Positions 59,101 through 64,000 of a stretch of DNA of 64,000 nucleotides are shown piece by piece. The stretch is from Orobanche coerulescens (taxonomy: Eukaryota > Streptophyta > Magnoliopsida > Lamiales > Orobanchaceae): NCBI GenBank assembly GCA_033398695.1, contig CM065802.1, positions 77,920,096-77,984,095 of the forward strand, given 5' to 3'. Position numbers and translations under genes: made by a program. The notes under the pieces are model-generated. The model had not been told where the DNA came from and did not search any database. It was given only the letters and a program-made list of their open reading frames with translations. How positions within the stretch are numbered: position 1 is the first letter of the stretch; the number at the start of each line of letters is the position of its first letter.

Positions 59101-59881
59101 GTTCGCCATCGTAGGGGTCGACTATTTCACCAAATGGGCAGAGGCCGAACCGCTCAACAAGATCGGCCAAGAGCAAGTGATCAAGTTTATCTGGAGAAAC
59201 ATCATATGCCGATTCGGTCTACCCCAGGCCATCATCTCCGACAATGGAAAACAGTTCGACGGCTTAGAAGTCATGCAATTCTGTGAGAAGTGGGGAATCA
59301 AAAGGTTGTTCTCGGCTCCCTATCACCCTCAGACGAACGGGCAGGTAGAGGCAGTGAACAAGATCCTCAAACACATAATTAAAGCGCGACTCGAATCCAG
59401 GCTAGGACGATGGGCGAGCGAGCTCCCAGACGTTTTGTGGTCTTACCGAACAACGACCCGTAATTCAACCGGCGAAACCCCATTCGCCCTCGCCTTCGGA
59501 ACAGAAGCGGTGATTCCCTCGGAGATCGCCATCCTCAGCCATCGAACCAAGCAAGAGATGACGATCGATAATGATGTGGCCCGGCAGATCGACCTCGACA
59601 TGCTCGAAGAACGACGACTGACCTCGGAAATGAAGAACACTATCCACAAAAGGAGATCCGAAAAGTTCTTCAATTCGAAGGTCAGGGAAAGGCGGTTTCA
59701 AGTGGGCAATCTCGTCCTCAAGAAGATCCAAACCCACACAGGTGTCTTTGGACCAAGTTGGGAAGGCCCCTTCAGGATATCGAAATGGCTAACTAAGAGA
59801 GCCTACGAGCTGGAACACCCTGACGGTACTCCGGACCAATATCCCTGGAACGCTGTACATCTGAAGAAATACTATCAATGA
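56071..59881 (+). pseudogene. Gypsy B pol
   Basis: Open for 757 codons (56071-58344): protease VDRVLVDNGSFCNI, RT with MPFGLKNAGATYQR and YIDD at 57374-57385, first RNase H LYLAASEVALSAVLVR. A frameshift near 58205 moves the frame to 58074-58982, where the second, archaeal-type RNase H sits (VDGS, NEAEYEAL, FMDSLL, ADALSK). A further shift near 58815 leads to 58868-59881, integrase with CHRC, GIDLIGPL, IISDNGKQFD, NGQVEAVNK and a C-terminal end identical in form to A (YPWNAVHLKKYYQ). Where A has TAG stops, B has CAG, CAA or TGG at four of five sites. Confidence 0.93.
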
Positions 59882-59959
59882 TAACTTTGTATTCATTTTC
59901 AACTGCCAAATGTACAAGGAATATAATGAAATATTTTTGTTCTCTATCCCATCTATTCT

Positions 59960-60430
59960 GGCGATCGCCCCACTAGCATATTACATACCGTCGAGGATCG
60001 TCGTTCAAGAATGACAATCCGAGGTAGAAAACAATACATCCATGGCCCTGGAGGTCGATGGAACCAACAGCTTCGCCCATACAAGGTTCCTTTGGGCTTA
60101 GATCGCCCGCCCTTCGTTTAAATACGAGGCCGGCGTAGCCGAAGGACCCTCCAAAACTAATCAGTGGACACGATCGCCCTCCCTCAATGGTTCATCATCT
60201 AACATGGTGAACCCGGACAATGCGACGTGCCACTACCCCCATCTCAACGTACACCGTCGAGGGTCGCCATCTTCATGGCGGGCCGAGGTGGAAGCAGAGC
60301 TGACAAGCCGCGGACGTGGAGTCGAATAAACCGACGACGCCCCGCGCAAGGACTCCTCCAGACCAAGATCACCCACCTTTCGTTTTAACACAAGGCAGGC
60401 GTTGCCTAACGGAGGACCTTCACAAAAAGT
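59960..60430 (+). repeat. Imperfect tandem repeat after gypsy B pol
   Basis: Same two-unit structure as in A: TACCGTCGAGGATCG, CCGAGGTAGAAAA, CCTTCGTTTAAATACGAGG and GAAGGACCC (about 59985-60150), then TACACCGTCGAGGGTCG, GGCCGAGGTGGAA, TTTCGTTTTAACACAAGG and GGAGGACC (about 60245-60420). Confidence 0.75.
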
Positions 60431-60870
60431 GAGTCGCGGGATACACAACATCCCTCGCACACAAAGACACGATTAGGGTGGACGGTCCATCGAACACCCC
60501 AACCGTACATAATTCTTCAGAATCGACAAAACTGAAGATAGCTCGCCGGACAAGCTAGTTTTTTTTCCTTACTTACAATAAGTAAACAAAAACAAGGGGG
60601 AAGAGATGGGTCGAGCTAATCCCAAATACGATCGAACAAAAAGGAACCACGCACGATCGGCTTCACTCAAACATACGCATGACGATCGGAGTCGTCTGAC
60701 AAAAATTACAAGTAAGAATTCCGATTCAAAAACATATCAATGCTTTCAACACTCAGACAATCGGTCGGATGAACAAAATGTCGAAAGCAATCATACACGT
60801 ACTTGTAAAAATTGCACGCAAACATTCAAAGGCGATCGTATGTAAAGAAACAGTATAAAAAGAGGAACAT

Positions 60871-60876
60871 TTTATT
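60871..60876 (-). terminator. Polyadenylation signal of the gypsy B antisense gene
   Basis: AATAAA on minus, 90 bases after the stop at 60966, matching the signal at 22862-22867 in A. Confidence 0.6.
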
Positions 60877-60965
60877 CATAACGCAAGTTTCGTACATTAC
60901 GGGGCCCGAAGGCATTACAAAAGGAAAACAAAAAGTACAAGTTACAGAGGAAAACAAAATGTCTC

Positions 60966-63687
60966 TCAAGGCCCCGCCGGCTGGCCATCACCCTCAGGTT
61001 GCGGATCGGCTTGGGCCCCCACATCGGTCTCGGGATGAATGAGTTTACCAGTATACCAACTCAAGTCGATCCCGAAGTCGACTAGGTCAAGGATCGGCAA
61101 GGAGAAATCCGGGTGCAGAGGATGCTCGAGGGCATAGGATTTGAAGATCTCCATCAAGGGACCGATCTCGATCCGTGCCTTTTTAGCGCCTCGAACAGCG
61201 TCAGCATAGGCCAAGTAATAGGCGAACTCGCCGACGAGCGCCACATTTTGGTAGGGATCGGTCTCGATCGCCTTCAGATGCCCCTTCAACTCCACGGCCG
61301 TCTTCTCAGCCTCTGCCAGCTCGACCACCTTGGCGGCATTCTCACCCTTGGCCTTCTCCAGCTCCTTCTTCGCCGCCTCCAGCTCACCGCTGAGCCGATC
61401 CACCATCGCCTCAGCCCGGCCGCCTCCTCCTGTGAAGCCGCGTACTTCTGGCGGGTTTCTTTCTCCTTATCACGGGACTGGTCGGCAGCCTCCTTAGAGC
61501 GGCTCAGCTCCTGCTTCAATCCGTCAACGTCCTGTTTAGCCCTTTTGGCCGTCTCCTCATACTCCTTCTCCATAGACTGGATCCGGTTGGCAACCTCAAT
61601 ATTTTTGTTCCGGGCGGCCTCGAGGTCGCTATGGAGACGAGCAGTGGAGGGTCGCCCCTCAAAATCCCTAGCGGCTTGGACGTCCATCGTCGCCGTCTGG
61701 AAAGCCAGGGCAAAGGTCGCCTGCACGGCATCTCCAGATCGACGACGAGCGATCGCATCAAGATCGTTCGTCCAGGCCTTGGGCAGAGAGGTGATAGCCT
61801 GCTGGATATAAGTTGGGACGTCGAGAGATGTTTGCGTAGCCTTGCTCAACAAAAAGTCCAGCACCATGGGAGCGACGTCCGGATCGGCGAGACGAACCAT
61901 GCAGCACAAACCAAAGAAACCAAGGAGTTAGCCTATACCTTACTCAGAATGCCTAACTCGGAAAGTTCAAACCAATCTCACATGTTGACCAGCTCTGGAT
62001 CACGGCCGAAATAGGGCTTTCCCCGAGAAGTCTCGGCTTCAGCGATCGCCGTCCTTTTCAAGTAGCCGGCAGGTGGCCTGGAGCTGGACGCCGATGGCCT
62101 AGGACCAGACCCCTCCGCCATCGGAACGGAAGAAATGGGGGGAGCGGCGATCGGCGGCTCCAAAATAGCTAAATCCGCCTCAGCTGACGGAAGGGACCCC
62201 TCCGGCCTCCGCCTCTTGCGGTTGCGCTGAAGTTGTTCCTCACCTTGAGATTCCGGTTCGGCGACCGGCACCGCAGCGGGCCTCACCACAGGGGCAGGGC
62301 GAGACGACGTCACAGCAACGCGACCCGTTTTCTTTCCCAGATGAAGGCGACCGATAAAACCGGGATTAGACATGGCGATCTCCTGCGGTGGCTCGGCGAA
62401 ACGGGGAAAATGAATCTCTGCCAAAGAAGAAACTCAAACAAGTTAGACACTTACTTAGACATGGCGACCTCTTGGAGGCGATCGCCACGCAGAAGAGAGT
62501 AAATGAAAAATCATACCAGGGGCCTTCAAGTGGCGAGGAAAGCGAAACAGTCGAGCTCCCAACCGATGAGATTCGTGGCTGACTGATTGAACGTCTTTGT
62601 AGGAATCCGGCAATGCGCGAATCCGCTCCCAGACGATCGAGAAATCAAAGGGGAGATCGTTGATCGATGGAACAAGGGATCCTGCAAAAAGGGAAATAAA
62701 TTAGATCAGTCCAAGGAGTATCCAAATAAAGGGAGAGTGGAAACCCTTACTTAGATTCCTCTCCCGAAAATTGGTGGGGATATCCAACTCCTCCTCCGGC
62801 GATTCGCTCGATGCCGACCTCCATGCACCACTAACCCAGCACCACTTTGTCAGGTCGCCCCGAGCCTTGTTCGGCACCCCAATGACCACCCTACCTAGGC
62901 GACCTTGGATATGGTAACCGCTGATCGATCCCTTCTGCACAGTCAGCTTAAAAAGATAATTCATCTCCAGCGCAGAAGGCATGCGAAACAGCCTGTGACC
63001 GCCAAACAATATCAATGTGCTGATAATCTGCAGCCAGGCGTTCGACGTCAACTGAAGAGGCGCCAAATTCCAGGCGATCAGCAGATACGAGACAGCGAAC
63101 GGCAAGGGAAACCGTAGTCCGGCAGCCAGGGTCATTTCGTTGATGGCGACCATACCCTCGGGAGTCTGGTCAGCACGTTCGTTCTCGGAGGGCACGTGCA
63201 ATGACACATCAGAGGGGATATGATATTTGACCCTCCAGCGGGTCAAGTCCTTCCAGGTTGCCGAACTCCGAATCTGACCAAGAGTCCATTGAGACGGGTC
63301 AGCAGCCCGAAACTCCGTCCGTTTCACATGTTCGTAGGGATGAGCGGCGGAGTAAGCCTCGAAATCAAACTCCGGACAGGGCCCGGCAATCCCCTCCATA
63401 AGTTTAGCGAAAGCCGTATAGACGGGGCCGAAGACGCTATCTTTTTCTCAAGACAAACGCATCAGTTCGTCTTCTTCCACCAGCGATGCATCTCGCTCCT
63501 CCGCCGCCGCAGATCCCGCCACTACGGCCTCGTTGAAAAGCTCCTCAAGCTCTGTGGGTGCAATCCCCGCACGGATAGCCTCTACGGCCATTTCCACAGG
63601 GATTCCCACAGGAATTCCCTCCCGGTCTGGCGAAGCCACGGCGGCAGAAGTGCTTCCGGCCTCGAAGATCTTAGATCCTCCCGACAT
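60966..63687 (-). pseudogene. Gypsy B antisense accessory gene, four exons
   Basis: Exons by comparison with A: 63687-62751, 62681-62517, 62417-61982, 61898-60966. Introns 1 and 2 (69 and 99 bases) are GT-AG. Exon 2 is 165 bases in both copies and other exon differences before the frameshift are multiples of three. Lesions: TGA at 63448-63450 in place of a Trp, intron 3 ending AT where A has AG, and a frameshift in exon 4 near 61405-61425. Protein features repeat those of A: TLGQIRSSATWKDL, LILFGGHRLFRMP, a Pro-rich linker with RKRRRPEG, a coiled coil, and EHPLHPDFSLPIL. The C-terminus runs about 29 residues past A's stop, so A is probably truncated there. Confidence 0.83.
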
Positions 63688-63832
63688 ATTCTTAAAAAAT
63701 TAAGGGAGAAAGAAAATTGGGTTTCTTACCTAAAGAAAGGAAGACGGTCGGCACAACAAGCTTCGGAAATTTCTGCAGAGTTTCAGCAGGAAGGCAAGGA
63801 CGCGTGAAAAATGAAAATGGAGTAGCCCTAGC

Positions 63833-63843
63833 CCCTTTTATAG
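63833..63843 (-). promoter_or_regulatory. TATA box of the gypsy B antisense gene
   Basis: CTATAAAAGG on minus followed by GGCTAGGG, 146 bases upstream of the start codon, the same spacing and context as in A. Confidence 0.75.
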
Positions 63844-64000
63844 ATGGAGGCGGGGGTCTATGTGCAAATAGGCGAAAGTCCGAGGGCTGGGATACAACCG
63901 ACAGTAGGGGAACACAATAAATGCGGCCCTCGAATCCGGCGTACGCGTCTTTTCGAGGGCACGCCAAACGACAAAGTCTGACGAACCGTCGGGCTCCCTC

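Larger units (their letters stand above)
53036..64000 (+). mobile_element. Gypsy element B (Tat-like), 3' LTR outside window
   Basis: Same family as A with the same order: LTR, primer site, gag, pol with two RNase H domains and integrase, tandem repeat, antisense four-exon gene with TATA box. It ends with the window before polypurine tract and 3' LTR, so the target duplication cannot be checked (bases before the LTR are TCTGC). Unlike A it keeps the gag capsid region; like A it is inactivated by frameshifts in pol. Confidence 0.93.

Overview
The window is plant nuclear DNA made almost entirely of LTR retrotransposons, nested several layers deep. I find no intact host gene and no tRNA, rRNA or CRISPR array. 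Evidence for a flowering plant: Ty1/copia elements with initiator-Met-tRNA-type primer sites (TGGTATCAGAGC), Sirevirus-like copia elements with a third ORF, Tat-like Ty3/gypsy elements with two RNase H domains and an antisense gene, a plant-type LINE RNase H, and GT-AG introns. The species cannot be told from the sequence.

Layout. 1-1045: repeat-rich, non-coding, probably an LTR remnant. 1046-4380 (minus): copia element I, truncated. 4785-8061 (minus): older copia II, split by a solo LTR (4852-6038, site duplication GCATC). 8062-9767: AT-rich stretch, unidentified GC-rich island, (TA)n tract. 9768-10012: copia RNase H scrap. 10183-48710: one Sirevirus-like copia element, C, broken open by three complete younger elements, each with a perfect 5-bp target duplication: gypsy A (15948-27054, TGATA), copia D (27660-39935, CTATG) and copia E (41249-47276, AATTT). 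Subtracting them leaves about 9.1 kb of C: LTR, gag, pol and a 3' ORF. 48718-53035: end of a 5'-truncated LINE, split by a 3.8-kb insertion that itself holds a solo LTR (49751-50821, GTAC). 53036-64000: gypsy B, a relative of A, running off the window before its 3' LTR.

The most interesting content is the accessory genes. A and B each carry, between pol and the 3' LTR and on the opposite strand, a four-exon gene with its own TATA box (CTATAAAAGG), three short introns and its own AATAAA signal. In A the spliced frame is exactly 778 codons including stop, with one internal stop. It predicts a globular N-terminal half, a Pro-rich linker with an Arg/Lys cluster, and a long coiled coil. D carries, downstream of pol in sense orientation, a different reading frame of about 1,030 codons behind a TATA box of the same core. 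C has a related, more decayed ORF in the same place.

Each LTR family also carries its own reiterated short motif, mostly palindromic: TAGCGTGCGCTA (solo LTR and two other loci), ACTGTCA (C), CTGTATCGA (D), GGCGATCGCC (A, B), GCCGCGGC (E). All reading frames carry stops or frameshifts, so no element here looks autonomous as it stands.
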